From NCBI GenBank assembly GCA_049299095.1, contig JBAQWV010000161.1, positions 1-64,000 of the forward strand: a DNA stretch of 64,000 bases, given 5' to 3'. Positions 16,439-24,380 of this stretch are shown one piece after another (position 1 is the stretch's first letter; each line of letters opens with the position of its first letter). A program made the position numbers and the translations under genes. The DNA comes from JAAEKA01 sp049299095 (GTDB lineage: Bacteria; Chloroflexota; Anaerolineae; JAAEKA01). A model generated the notes under the pieces. That model searched no databases. It had not been told where the DNA came from and was given only the letters and a program-made list of their open reading frames with translations.

Positions 16439-17422
16439 ATGTTGCGTCAATTCGTTTTTGATACGTTGCACCCCGACAACTACCACGGCCACCGCCGTCA
16501 GCCGCCCTTTTTCGAGGGATGGTATTTCAAGCTGGTTACTGCTGACGAGGCGCGCCGCTACGCGATCATCCCCGGCGTGATCCTGGGCGCAGACGGCCAT
16601 GCCTTCGTGCAAGTGCTGGATGGCGTCACCGGCCAGTCCGCCTATCATGCCTACCCGCTGGTGGATTTCTGGGCAGCCACACACGACTTCGAGGTGCGCA
16701 TCGGCCCCAATCTGTTCACGCGCGACCGAATCGTGCTCGACATTGACCGGCCAGCAGGCCGCGTGCAGGGCGAACTGCGCTTCGCGGGCCTGACACCGTG
16801 GCCGGTATCGTGGGCATCGCCTGGCATCATGGGCTGGTACGCCTGGGCTCCGTTCATGGAATGCTATCACGGCGTACCCAGCCTGAACCACACCCTCGCG
16901 GGCACGCTGCGCGTGGACGAGCAAGTGTTGGACTTCACCGGCGGTCTGGGCTACATGGAAAAAGACTGGGGACAGTCCTTCCCGTCAGCGTGGGTGTGGA
17001 TGCAAACCAACCATTTTGACCAGCCCAACACCAGCCTGACCGCGTCCGTTGCCATTATTCCGTGGCTGCGGCAGGCCTTCCCCGGCTTCATCGTGGGATT
17101 ATGGCACAACGACCGTCTGCACCGCTTCACCACTTACCTGGGTTCAATTCTGGAACGGCTGGTGATCAGCGATGACCATGTCCACTGGCAGTTGCGCAAC
17201 CGACAGCACCGGCTGGAACTGCGGGCTACGCGTGCTCGCGCGGGTCTGCTGGCCGGGCCGACGAAAGTGGACATGGGAAAACGGGTAGCGGAGACGCTCA
17301 GCGCCACCGTCGAGGTGCAGTTGAGTACGTTGGCAGGCGAGCAGGTGTTACAGGATCGTGGGCGACATGCGGGGCTGGAAGTTCACGGAGACTTGGCGCG
17401 GCTGCTGCGCATGGTCACATGA
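16439..17422 (+). CDS. Tocopherol cyclase family protein
   Basis: A 327-residue protein resembling the tocopherol cyclase (VTE1) family. Its hallmarks are FFEGWYFKLV near the N-terminus (about 24-33) and GYMEKDWGQSFPSAWVWMQ (about 172-190). Plant and cyanobacterial members close the chromanol ring of vitamin E. Homologues in non-photosynthetic bacteria are common and functionally undefined, and no other tocopherol pathway gene is in the window. There is no signal peptide. ATG 16439 has no good Shine-Dalgarno; two copies of CGCGCGGT stand just upstream (16405-16419). Family call is likely, the reaction unknown. Confidence 0.8.
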   Translation: MLRQFVFDTLHPDNYHGHRRQPPFFEGWYFKLVTADEARRYAIIPGVILGADGHAFVQVLDGVTGQSAYHAYPLVDFWAATHDFEVRIGPNLFTRDRIVLDIDRPAGRVQGELRFAGLTPWPVSWASPGIMGWYAWAPFMECYHGVPSLNHTLAGTLRVDEQVLDFTGGLGYMEKDWGQSFPSAWVWMQTNHFDQPNTSLTASVAIIPWLRQAFPGFIVGLWHNDRLHRFTTYLGSILERLVISDDHVHWQLRNRQHRLELRATRARAGLLAGPTKVDMGKRVAETLSATVEVQLSTLAGEQVLQDRGRHAGLEVHGDLARLLRMVT

Positions 17423-17470
17423 CACGGTGACGAGGTGATACCCTCGTCACCGTGCCGCTGAGACCGTCGG

Positions 17471-18145
17471 TTACGCCGTAGGCGTTTCATCAGGCAGCAG
17501 AGGGGCTGTCGGCAGCGCGCATAAACTCCCTACAATGACCAGGCCACCGATGGGAGCCAGCAGAAACAAAAGCCACCAGGCGCTCTTGCCAATGTCATGC
17601 AGTCGCCGCGCACCGACTGCCAGCAAGGGTAATGTGACGGCGATCAGAAAAACGCTGCCTAGAACGTCATGTACATAGGTCAGCGCGCTGGCGACAAGGG
17701 TAACGAACAGGGTAAACCACCAGAACTCTGGCCGCGACGCGCGTCCAGTGAAGTCGGCGTATTTGGTGAAACAGATACGAATAGCCTCGTAAAACGTCAA
17801 CATTCTTCCTGGGGTCGGGGCCGTTGTATTCAACAAACTTTCCATCTTGAACTCCTCGCTAATTCTGGAAGTGGCTGCTTGCAACGAAGCAGCCCAAGCC
17901 GGCGAGCCGGACTTACTTCTATTTTCAGCGATCTCTGCCGTGTCCGCAACTGGGGAATCCCCCAGTTTTAGTACCAGTTCTATGCGGGATTTCACCTGAA
18001 ACTTGGTGTAGATGTTCTGTAGATGGAATTCAACGGTGCGTTCCGAGATAAACAACGCTGAAGCAATCTCTTTGTTGCTTTTACCTGTCAGCACCAGTTC
18101 GATAACTTCCTGTTCGCGCGGGGTCAATTCAGTCATGGGTGTCAT
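17471..18145 (-). CDS. LuxR-type HTH fused to a DUF805 membrane domain
   Basis: About 224 residues. The N-terminus is a LuxR helix-turn-helix (LTPREQEVIELVLTGKSNKEIA, then ISERTVEFHLQNIYTKF, about residues 6-60) with no receiver domain. A polar linker follows. The C-terminus is DUF805 (YADFTGRASRPEFWWFTLF, then VGARRLHDIGKSAWW) with about three membrane helices. DUF805 proteins are small membrane proteins of unknown role; joining one to a DNA-binding domain suggests a membrane-tethered regulator. Start is uncertain: ATG 18145 or 18136 gives the compact protein, while GTG 18220 would add 25 residues with no homology or RBS. A decayed copy of part of its coding sequence lies upstream at 18268-18330. 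Confidence 0.8.
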   Translation of the reverse strand: MTPMTELTPREQEVIELVLTGKSNKEIASALFISERTVEFHLQNIYTKFQVKSRIELVLKLGDSPVADTAEIAENRSKSGSPAWAASLQAATSRISEEFKMESLLNTTAPTPGRMLTFYEAIRICFTKYADFTGRASRPEFWWFTLFVTLVASALTYVHDVLGSVFLIAVTLPLLAVGARRLHDIGKSAWWLLFLLAPIGGLVIVGSLCALPTAPLLPDETPTA

Positions 18146-18347
18146 TGTCAAACCTGTCAATAGGGGGGCGGTCACTGACCGAATTCGCCCATACTCAAAG
18201 AGATGCTCTGAAGGCAGCACAGCAAGCCCGGTTTTCGAGCTTGCTGTTATTTTAAGCTCTGTTTGCTGCGCCTACAACTGTGGAAAGCCCCAGAGTTAGT
18301 ACGGGTTTCAGGTTGAACTGCACCAAAAGTCTGCTTTTGTAAGCGAT

Positions 18348-18713
18348 TTAATATCCCAGCCGTGCAATCTGCGCTTCATTCATGCCGAAATGATGAGCGA
18401 TTTCATGCACCACCGTCTTGCGTACCTGCTCGGCAATTGCTTCCGGCGTGCTGTGCAGGGCCGTAATCGTGCCGCGAAAAATCGTGATGCGGTCCGGTGT
18501 GACCAGGCCGTAATGGCTGGTGCGCTGGGTGAGCGGTATCCCCTCATACAGTCCCAGCAGGGTGGAGCCGGACGGCACACGTCCCGCGTTCAGTTGCCGT
18601 CGCGTCGGCCAGTCTTGTATGACGATGGCGACGTTTTCCATCTGCCGCAGGATTTCCGGCGGCAGCGTTGCCAGCGCGTCCGCAACCAATTGTTCAAATT
18701 CTTCGAAGGTCAT
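18348..18713 (-). CDS. Zincin-like metallopeptidase family protein
   Basis: A 121-residue small protein of the zincin-1 family (PF06262-like). It begins MTFEEFEQLVADALATLP, has the middle segment GLYEGIPLTQR and ITIFRGTI, and ends with the zinc motif VVHEIAHHFGMNEAQI (HExxH). Such proteins are thought to be minimal metalloproteases, but substrates are unknown. ATG 18713 has AAGG upstream and the family's usual length. It is divergent from the inositol-phosphate synthase gene, with a 168-nt gap. Confidence 0.9.
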   Translation of the reverse strand: MTFEEFEQLVADALATLPPEILRQMENVAIVIQDWPTRRQLNAGRVPSGSTLLGLYEGIPLTQRTSHYGLVTPDRITIFRGTITALHSTPEAIAEQVRKTVVHEIAHHFGMNEAQIARLGY

Positions 18714-18790
18714 TAGCTTGCCTTGCTGCAAATTATATGCAAATCTCGCCAGAACAAAAACCATCGTTATTTACAAGTGTTATAACTGGC

Positions 18791-18814
18791 GTCAGAGGGT
18801 GTTCTGACTATAAT
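18791..18814 (+). promoter_or_regulatory. Inositol-phosphate synthase promoter with an operator-like dyad
   Basis: A perfect TATAAT (18809-18814) directly abuts the dyad GTCAGA-N6-TCTGAC (18791-18808), which fills the place of the spacer. The -35 box is poor. This is the layout of a regulator-controlled promoter; the regulator is unknown. Confidence 0.5.
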
Positions 18815-18880
18815 TCTGTGCTGTGGAGACAACATGTCTCTGTAAGTCTGTCAGCTGTTACAGGAGAAGAAGCAAGTATT

Positions 18881-20008
18881 ATGGCTAAATCCCGAAAGAA
18901 AGTCCGCGTTGCTATTATCGGCATCGGTAACTGCGCTTCTGCCTTGGTGCAGGGCCTTCAATATTATCGCGATGCTGCCGACGATGCGGAAATCCCCGGC
19001 CTGATGCACGCCACGGTGGGCGGCTATCATGTGCGTGATATTGAAATTTCCGCCGCGTTTGATGTGGTGGAGGGCAAGGTTGGCAAGGACCTGAGCGAAG
19101 CTATCTGGGCGCATCCCAACAACACCATCAAGTTTGCTGATGTGCCATTTCTAAACGTGCCTGTCAGCCGCGGCATGACGCATGACGGCCTCGGCAAGTA
19201 CGTCAGCACCGTGGTTACGAAGGCTGCCGGCCCCACGGACGACGTAATCGGCATCCTGCGGGACACGAAGACCGATGTCATCGTCAACTTCATGCCTGTC
19301 GGTTCGGAAATGGCGACCAAATGGTATGTTGAGCAGGCTATCGAGGCAGGGTGTGCGTTCGTTAACGGTATTCCGGTCTTCATCGCCAGCTCGCCCTACT
19401 GGGCAAAGCGCTTCCGCGATGCCGGGCTGCCGGTGATCGGCGACGATGTCAAGAGCCAGGTGGGAGCCACCATCACCCATCGCGTGCTGACTAACCTGTT
19501 CGTGGATCGCGGTATCCACCTCGACCGCACTTACCAGCTTAACTTCGGTGGCAACATGGACTTTTACAACATGCTGGAGCGCGAGCGACTGGAAAGCAAG
19601 AAGATTTCCAAGACCAACGCGGTCACCAGCCAGTTGCCTTACGATCTGGGCGCGCAGAACGTTCACGTCGGCCCCAGCGACTACGTGCCGTGGCTGACCG
19701 ACCGCAAGTGGTGTCATATTCGCATGGAAGGCCGCGCATTCGGTGATGTGCCGCTCAACATGGAACTAAAGCTGGAAGTGTGGGATTCGCCCAACTCCGC
19801 CGGTGTGATCATTGACGCGGTGCGCTGCGCCAAGCTGGCGCTGGATCGTGGTCTGTCCGGCCCGGTCATTGGCCCAGCCTCTTACTTCATGAAGTCGCCG
19901 CCGCAGCAATTCACCGACGACGAAGCGCGCCGTCTGACTGAAGAGTTTATCAACAATACTGCCATGGAGTCTTCGCTTGAGCAGGAATTGGAAGACCTGG
20001 TGAAGTAG
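18881..20008 (+). CDS. ino1: myo-Inositol-1-phosphate synthase
   Basis: A 375-residue enzyme of the prokaryotic MIPS family, converting glucose-6-phosphate to 1L-myo-inositol-1-phosphate with NAD. The Rossmann motif is IIGIGNCASALVQGL (about 13-27). Core motifs include NFMPVGSEMATKWY, GIPVFIASSPYW, GDDVKSQVGATITHR and LNFGGNMDFYNML, as in actinobacterial and archaeal enzymes. ATG 18881 lies behind CAGGAGAAG. It probably feeds inositol phospholipid or compatible-solute synthesis; no downstream inositol genes are seen here. It ends in a tandem repeat and a strong hairpin. Confidence 0.95.
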   Translation: MAKSRKKVRVAIIGIGNCASALVQGLQYYRDAADDAEIPGLMHATVGGYHVRDIEISAAFDVVEGKVGKDLSEAIWAHPNNTIKFADVPFLNVPVSRGMTHDGLGKYVSTVVTKAAGPTDDVIGILRDTKTDVIVNFMPVGSEMATKWYVEQAIEAGCAFVNGIPVFIASSPYWAKRFRDAGLPVIGDDVKSQVGATITHRVLTNLFVDRGIHLDRTYQLNFGGNMDFYNMLERERLESKKISKTNAVTSQLPYDLGAQNVHVGPSDYVPWLTDRKWCHIRMEGRAFGDVPLNMELKLEVWDSPNSAGVIIDAVRCAKLALDRGLSGPVIGPASYFMKSPPQQFTDDEARRLTEEFINNTAMESSLEQELEDLVK

Positions 20009-20016
20009 GTCCAGGG

Positions 20017-20064
20017 AAGTAAACAAGTAAACACGTAGACAAGTAAACATGCAGACATGCAGAC
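20017..20064. repeat. 8-bp tandem repeat, six units
   Basis: Six consecutive octamers (AAGTAAAC, AAGTAAAC, ACGTAGAC, AAGTAAAC, ATGCAGAC, ATGCAGAC) starting 8 nt after the ino1 stop. Downstream bases include inverted matches (CTTGTTTAC at 20079-20087), so the transcript can fold. A related four-unit array is at 23869-23900. The remainder of the 366-nt gap (20009-20374) holds the hairpin at 20114-20154 and the panB promoter, and no gene. Confidence 0.85.
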
Positions 20065-20113
20065 AAGGGCAGAATAGCTTGTTTACCCCGGTATTTGTCT
20101 ATGTGTTACGGGT

Positions 20114-20159
20114 ACACAGGCAGACAAGGCACAGAAAAACTTGTCTGCCTGTGTATTTT
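20114..20159 (+). terminator. Terminator-like perfect hairpin after ino1
   Basis: A 15-bp perfect inverted repeat, ACACAGGCAGACAAG with CTTGTCTGCCTGTGT, separated by 11 nt and followed by ATTTTG. Its arms resemble the octamer unit of the repeat just upstream. Confidence 0.7.
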
Positions 20160-20234
20160 GTCTGCTTCTGCACTTGTCTCCCCGCCGCAAACATTACAAA
20201 TCGCTAACACTAGTCCGAAAAAGCCCGCAGGCTC

Positions 20235-20262
20235 TTGCGTTTTTTCCAAAATATGCGATAAT
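20235..20262 (+). promoter_or_regulatory. Candidate promoter of the pan operon
   Basis: TTGCGT (20235-20240), 16 nt, GATAAT (20257-20262), about 110 nt before panB. Confidence 0.45.
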
Positions 20263-20374
20263 AATTGTGTCAACCGCATCCCACCGGAGCGGCATGACCT
20301 GACAGCACTCATCTTAATCAGCCAGTGTCGGCTAAAACACGACGTTTCGGACTCTACCCATCAAGGAGGGTACC

Positions 20375-21274
20375 ATGTCAACCACGCAACCTACCCCTGC
20401 CGCCGCCTCCGCGGCGCGCAAAAAAATCACCACCCGCACGTTTCTGCAGAAAAAACAGCGCGGCGAGCAGATTACCATGCTCACCGCGTATGATTATATG
20501 ACCGCGCAAATCGTGGATCAGGCTGGCATTGACAGCATTCTGGTCGGCGATTCGTTGGGTATGGTCGTGCTTGGCTACGCCAATACCCTGCCGGTGACAA
20601 TGGACGATATGCTGCACCACTGCAAGGCGGTGGCGCGCGGCGCACAAATGCCCCTGCTGGTCGGCGACATGCCCTTCATGTCCTATCAGGTCTCTGTGGC
20701 CGAAGCCGTGCGCAACGCGGGCCGCTTTTTGCAGGAAGCCGGCATGGACGCGGTCAAGCTGGAAGGGGGCCGCGAGCGCGCCGACGCGGTGCGCCAGATT
20801 GTGGCCGCGGGTATTCCCGTCATGGGGCATATCGGCCTGACCCCGCAAAGCGTCTCCCAGTTTGGCGGCTTTTTGCCGCAAGGCAAGACCGCGGCCGCGG
20901 CCAAGCGTCTGCTGGAAGATGCGCTGATCTTGCAAGATGCAGGCTGCTTCAGCATCGTGCTGGAATCGGTGCCGGCACAACTGGCTGAACTGATCAGCCA
21001 AAGCCTGCACATTCCCACGATCGGCATCGGCGCGGGTGCGGGCTGTGACGGTCAGGTGCTGGTGATCCATGACCTGCTGGGATTGTTTGATCGCTTTGTC
21101 CCCAAGTTTGCCAAACAATATCGCACACTGCGCAGCGACATGATCGCGGCGCTGCGCGAGTACAAGGCAGAGGTGGAGGCGCACGCCTTTCCTGCCGCAC
21201 CGCACACCCTCTTGATGGAAGAAGGGGAATGGGCCGCTCTTAGCCAGCTCATTGCCGACAGTGCTGCACACTAA
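20375..21274 (+). CDS. panB: 3-Methyl-2-oxobutanoate hydroxymethyltransferase
   Basis: A 299-residue TIM-barrel enzyme making ketopantoate from 2-oxoisovalerate with methylene-tetrahydrofolate. Motifs: MLTAYDYMTAQIVDQAGID, the Mg-binding VGDSLGMVVLG, VGDMPFMSYQ, VKLEGG, MGHIGLTPQSV and the late IGIGAGAGCDGQVLV with HDLLG. A basic 25-residue head precedes the core (RTFLQKKQRGEQITML). AAGGAGG stands 6 nt before ATG 20375. First gene of the pantothenate cluster. Confidence 0.97.
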   Translation: MSTTQPTPAAASAARKKITTRTFLQKKQRGEQITMLTAYDYMTAQIVDQAGIDSILVGDSLGMVVLGYANTLPVTMDDMLHHCKAVARGAQMPLLVGDMPFMSYQVSVAEAVRNAGRFLQEAGMDAVKLEGGRERADAVRQIVAAGIPVMGHIGLTPQSVSQFGGFLPQGKTAAAAKRLLEDALILQDAGCFSIVLESVPAQLAELISQSLHIPTIGIGAGAGCDGQVLVIHDLLGLFDRFVPKFAKQYRTLRSDMIAALREYKAEVEAHAFPAAPHTLLMEEGEWAALSQLIADSAAH

Positions 21275-21300
21275 GCGGTGCTGACCGGGAGTGTTTGTCC

Positions 21301-22221
21301 ATGACCACACCTACTTCGACACTGATTGTCGGAACCGGCGCGCTGGCCAGCCTGTTTGCTGCGCGGCTGGCCGCTGCGGGCGCGGCTGTCACCTTGCTGG
21401 GCAGTTGGCCCGCCGCATTGGCCGCGTTGCGCCGCGATGGCGTGCGCCTTGTGGAGGCGGATGGCCGCGAGCGCGCGTATGCTGTGCGCGTGACGGAGGA
21501 CCCCGCGGCTTGCCGCGGCGCACACACGGCCCTGGTGCTGGTGAAGGCGTGGCAAACTGGCCGCGCGGCCGAGCAACTAGCTGCCTGCCTGGCTGCCGAT
21601 GGCGTGGCGTTGACCCTGCAAAATGGCTGGGGCAACCGCGAACAACTGGAGGCAACGCTGGGCGCGGATCGGGTGGCGCTGGGCACGACCACGCTGGGCG
21701 CAACTCTGCTGGAGCCGGGTCGTGTGCGCGTGGGTGGCCCGGGGCCGATCACGCTGGGCGAGCATCCGGCGCTGCCTTCGCTGGCTGCTCTGCTGGCTGC
21801 GGCAGGCTTCACAGTACAGATTACGGACGATGTGGATGGGCTGGCCTGGGGCAAGCTGGTAATCAACGCAGCGATCAACCCGCTGACTGCCTTGCTGCGG
21901 ATTGCCAACGGCGAGCTGCTGGCACAACCTGCCCTGCGTGCATTGCTGGGTAAGGTGGCAGTAGAGGCTGCCCACGTGGGGCTGGCCCGTGGCTTGCGCC
22001 TGCCCTTCGCCGACCCCGCGGCCGCAGCCGAGGAGGTGGCCCGCCGCACCGCAGCCAATCATTCCTCCATGTTTCAGGATGTACAACATGGTCGTCCAAC
22101 TGAAATTGACGCGATCAGCGGTGCGGTGGTGACTGTAGCCGGGCAATTGGGCCTGTCAGCGCCGCTGAACGAAACGCTGTGGACACTGGTGAGCGCGCAA
22201 TCTGCGCTTACAAAAGCATAA
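21301..22221 (+). CDS. panE: 2-Dehydropantoate 2-reductase
   Basis: A 306-residue NADPH enzyme reducing ketopantoate to pantoate. The dinucleotide motif is LIVGTGALASLFAARLAAAG (about residues 8-27); VLVKAWQT, LQNGWGNREQL and GTTTLGATL correspond to the family's conserved blocks; the C-terminal domain has the catalytic lysine in WGKLVINAAINPLTAL and SSMFQDVQHGRPTEIDAISG. ATG 21301 is used rather than the TTG two codons earlier; GGGAG lies about 8 nt before it. It follows panB by 26 nt. Confidence 0.95.
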   Translation: MTTPTSTLIVGTGALASLFAARLAAAGAAVTLLGSWPAALAALRRDGVRLVEADGRERAYAVRVTEDPAACRGAHTALVLVKAWQTGRAAEQLAACLAADGVALTLQNGWGNREQLEATLGADRVALGTTTLGATLLEPGRVRVGGPGPITLGEHPALPSLAALLAAAGFTVQITDDVDGLAWGKLVINAAINPLTALLRIANGELLAQPALRALLGKVAVEAAHVGLARGLRLPFADPAAAAEEVARRTAANHSSMFQDVQHGRPTEIDAISGAVVTVAGQLGLSAPLNETLWTLVSAQSALTKA

Positions 22222-22237
22222 TAAAAGGATCGAAAAC

Positions 22238-23071
22238 GTGAAGGTTGTCACAACACTCGAAGAATTGCGGGCCGCACGTGCGGCGTTGCCGGGCACGCTG
22301 GGATTGGTTCCCACGATGGGATACTTGCACGACGGGCATTTGTCGCTGGCGCGGCAGGCTAAAGCCGAATGTACCAGCGTAGCCGCCAGTATTTTTGTCA
22401 ACCCTGCGCAGTTTGGCCCCAGCGAAGACCTGGCCGCGTATCCGCGCGATCTGCCGCGCGACTTGGCACTGCTGGAGGCTGCGGGGGTGGATCTGGTGTG
22501 GACACCCACGCCGGAGATCGTCTACCCCGCCGGGTTTCAGACGTGGGTCACGGTGGACGAGGTGGCACAGCCTCTGGAAGGCACGCAGCGGCCCGGCCAT
22601 TTTCGCGGCGTTGCTACGGTGGTTGCCAAGCTATTCAACGCGTTCCAGCCTGACCGCGCCTATTTTGGACAGAAAGACGCGCAGCAGGTGGCTGTCATTC
22701 AGCAGATGGTGCGCGACCTGAACTTTCCGCTGACGGTAGTGGTCTGCCCGACGGTGCGCGAGCGTGACGGGCTGGCAATGTCCAGCCGTAACGCGTATTT
22801 GAATGCGGAGCAGCGCGCGGCTGCACCGGTGTTGTATCGTGCATTGACCACGGCACGCGCGGCCTTTGCTGATGGCGTGACCGATGCCGACACGCTGCGC
22901 GACCTGATGGCTGCTACAATAGACGCCGAACCACTGGCGCGGCGGGTGTATGTGTCCTGTGCGGATCCGCTGACCTTGCAGGAATTGACTGGCCCGGTGA
23001 CGCGTGCGCTGCTTTCGATGGCGGTGTACGTTGGCAAGCCCCGCCTGATTGATAATATGCTGCTGGGCTGA
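22238..23071 (+). CDS. panC: Pantothenate synthetase
   Basis: A 277-residue ATP-dependent ligase joining pantoate and beta-alanine. Visible motifs: VPTMGYLHDGHLSLA (HxGH nucleotide motif), SIFVNPAQFGPSEDLAAYPR, HFRGVATVVAKLFN, YFGQKDAQQ and PTVRERDGLAMSSRN (KMSKS-like). The start is GTG 22238, supported by AAAGGA upstream and by the family's usual first residues. It lies 16 nt after panE. Confidence 0.97.
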   Translation: MKVVTTLEELRAARAALPGTLGLVPTMGYLHDGHLSLARQAKAECTSVAASIFVNPAQFGPSEDLAAYPRDLPRDLALLEAAGVDLVWTPTPEIVYPAGFQTWVTVDEVAQPLEGTQRPGHFRGVATVVAKLFNAFQPDRAYFGQKDAQQVAVIQQMVRDLNFPLTVVVCPTVRERDGLAMSSRNAYLNAEQRAAAPVLYRALTTARAAFADGVTDADTLRDLMAATIDAEPLARRVYVSCADPLTLQELTGPVTRALLSMAVYVGKPRLIDNMLLG

Positions 23072-23103
23072 GCCTGGTAGCCTTTCACTTACGGAGATTT
23101 TCC

Positions 23104-23874
23104 ATGCTGCTGGTGATTGATATTGGCAACACGAACATTACATTAGGCTTGTACGAAGGCGACAAGCTGGGGCCGCGCTGGCGACTGGCAACTGCGCATG
23201 ATCGGATGCCGGATGAATATGGCTTGCAATTTCTGGGCTTGCTGACGCACGCAGGTATTGATCTGCGTGATGTGACCGGACTGTGCATGGCCTCGGTCGT
23301 GCCATCACTGACCAACAAGATTCAGGACACTTGCCGCGATTATCTGCGTCAGGAACCGCTTGTGGTGACGACTGGTGTCAAGACTGGGGTGCGTATCCGT
23401 GTGGATTATCCGCAAGGCGTGGGCGCTGATCGCGTGGTGGACGCGGCTGCGGTCAAACACTTGTACGGTGGGCCGGCGTGTGTGGTGGACTTCGGTACAG
23501 CCACAACCTTCGATGCGGTGTCTGCCGAGGGCGATTACCTGGGAGGCGCGATTGCGCCTGGTATCGGCATTGCCGCGGAGGCGCTCTTTACCCGCACTGC
23601 CCAGCTGCCGCGCGTGAATTTGCAGCGCCCGCCCGGCGTGATTGGCCGTAACACCGTACACGCCATGCAGTCGGGCCTGATGTTTGGCTACACTAGCCTG
23701 GTGGAAGGGATGGTGGCGCGCTTTCGCACCGAATTAGGTGATGATATGAAGGTGATCGCCACTGGCGGACTGGCGGAAACGCTGGCGCAGGAAACTGATG
23801 TGATTGATATCATTGCTCCCTGGCTGACTCTGGACGGCCTGCGGATTATCTGGGAAATGAATCAGAAAAAGTAG
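23104..23874 (+). CDS. coaX: Type III pantothenate kinase
   Basis: A 256-residue kinase of the ASKHA fold for the first step of CoA synthesis, feedback-insensitive in known members. Motifs: VIDIGNTNITLGLY (phosphate 1), ASVVPSLTNKI, GADRVVDAAAVKHLY, CVVDFGTATTFDAVS (phosphate 2) and GGAIAPGIGIAAEALF, then VIATGGLAETL. Starts 32 nt after panC. Its TAG stop codon is part of the first unit of an 8-bp repeat. Confidence 0.97.
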   Translation: MLLVIDIGNTNITLGLYEGDKLGPRWRLATAHDRMPDEYGLQFLGLLTHAGIDLRDVTGLCMASVVPSLTNKIQDTCRDYLRQEPLVVTTGVKTGVRIRVDYPQGVGADRVVDAAAVKHLYGGPACVVDFGTATTFDAVSAEGDYLGGAIAPGIGIAAEALFTRTAQLPRVNLQRPPGVIGRNTVHAMQSGLMFGYTSLVEGMVARFRTELGDDMKVIATGGLAETLAQETDVIDIIAPWLTLDGLRIIWEMNQKK

Positions 23875-23900
23875 ATAAGTACACAGGTAGGCAAGTAGAC
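23869..23900. repeat. 8-bp tandem repeat, four units
   Basis: Units AAGTAGAT, AAGTACAC, AGGTAGGC, AAGTAGAC, followed by a partly complementary GTTTGTCTGTCTGCC (23911-23925). The coaX stop lies in the first unit. Same family as 20017-20064. Confidence 0.8.
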
Positions 23901-23953
23901 AGGATGATCTGTTTGTCTGTCTGCCCTTCCTTGCTTATGGAGTTTGAATAACC

Positions 23954-24325
23954 ATGTTGCGACAAATGCTGTTAGGTAAAATTCATCGTGCTGTGGTGAC
24001 AGGCGCGGATGTTAACTATGTCGGGTCTATCACGGTGGACCCTGTGTTGCTGGAGGCGTCGGGTATCTTGCCCTACGAGCGCGTGCAGGTGGTGGATGTG
24101 GAGAATGGTGCGCGTCTGGAAACTTACACCATCCCCGGTACGCCGGGCAAGGGCGAAATCCAGTTGAACGGCGCGGCCGCGCGGCTGGTAGCTGTGGGCG
24201 ATCACGTCATCATCATGTCGTATGGCCTGATGGAAAGCGACGAGGCCGCGGCGCACCGCCCCAGTGTGGTGCTGGTGGGCGAGGGCAACACCATCAAACG
24301 CGCCTTTCATTACGGCGATGTGTAA
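23954..24325 (+). CDS. panD: Aspartate 1-decarboxylase proenzyme
   Basis: A 123-residue pyruvoyl enzyme giving beta-alanine for PanC. It starts MLRQMLLGKIHRAVVT and contains the self-cleavage Gly-Ser in NYVGSITVD (about residues 22-30), then VDVENGARLETYTI and GEIQLNGAAARL. Length and motifs are typical. It sits 79 nt after coaX behind the tandem repeat. Together with panB, panE and panC it completes pantothenate synthesis, with coaX for the next step. Confidence 0.97.
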   Translation: MLRQMLLGKIHRAVVTGADVNYVGSITVDPVLLEASGILPYERVQVVDVENGARLETYTIPGTPGKGEIQLNGAAARLVAVGDHVIIMSYGLMESDEAAAHRPSVVLVGEGNTIKRAFHYGDV

Positions 24326-24380
24326 AGATTTTTTTGAAAATGTAAACAAAATGCTGATGAGCGTCGTTTAATAGGTAGAC

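Noticed and set aside
18222..18245. Dyad AGCAAGC/GCTTGCT as a terminator or operator
   Set aside because: The stem is short, with no T tract in the minus direction; it lies near a decayed duplication and cannot be assigned a role.
20017..20160. CRISPR-like appearance of repeats after ino1
   Set aside because: Units are 8 bp and contiguous, with no spacers and no cas genes, so it is a tandem repeat, not a CRISPR array.
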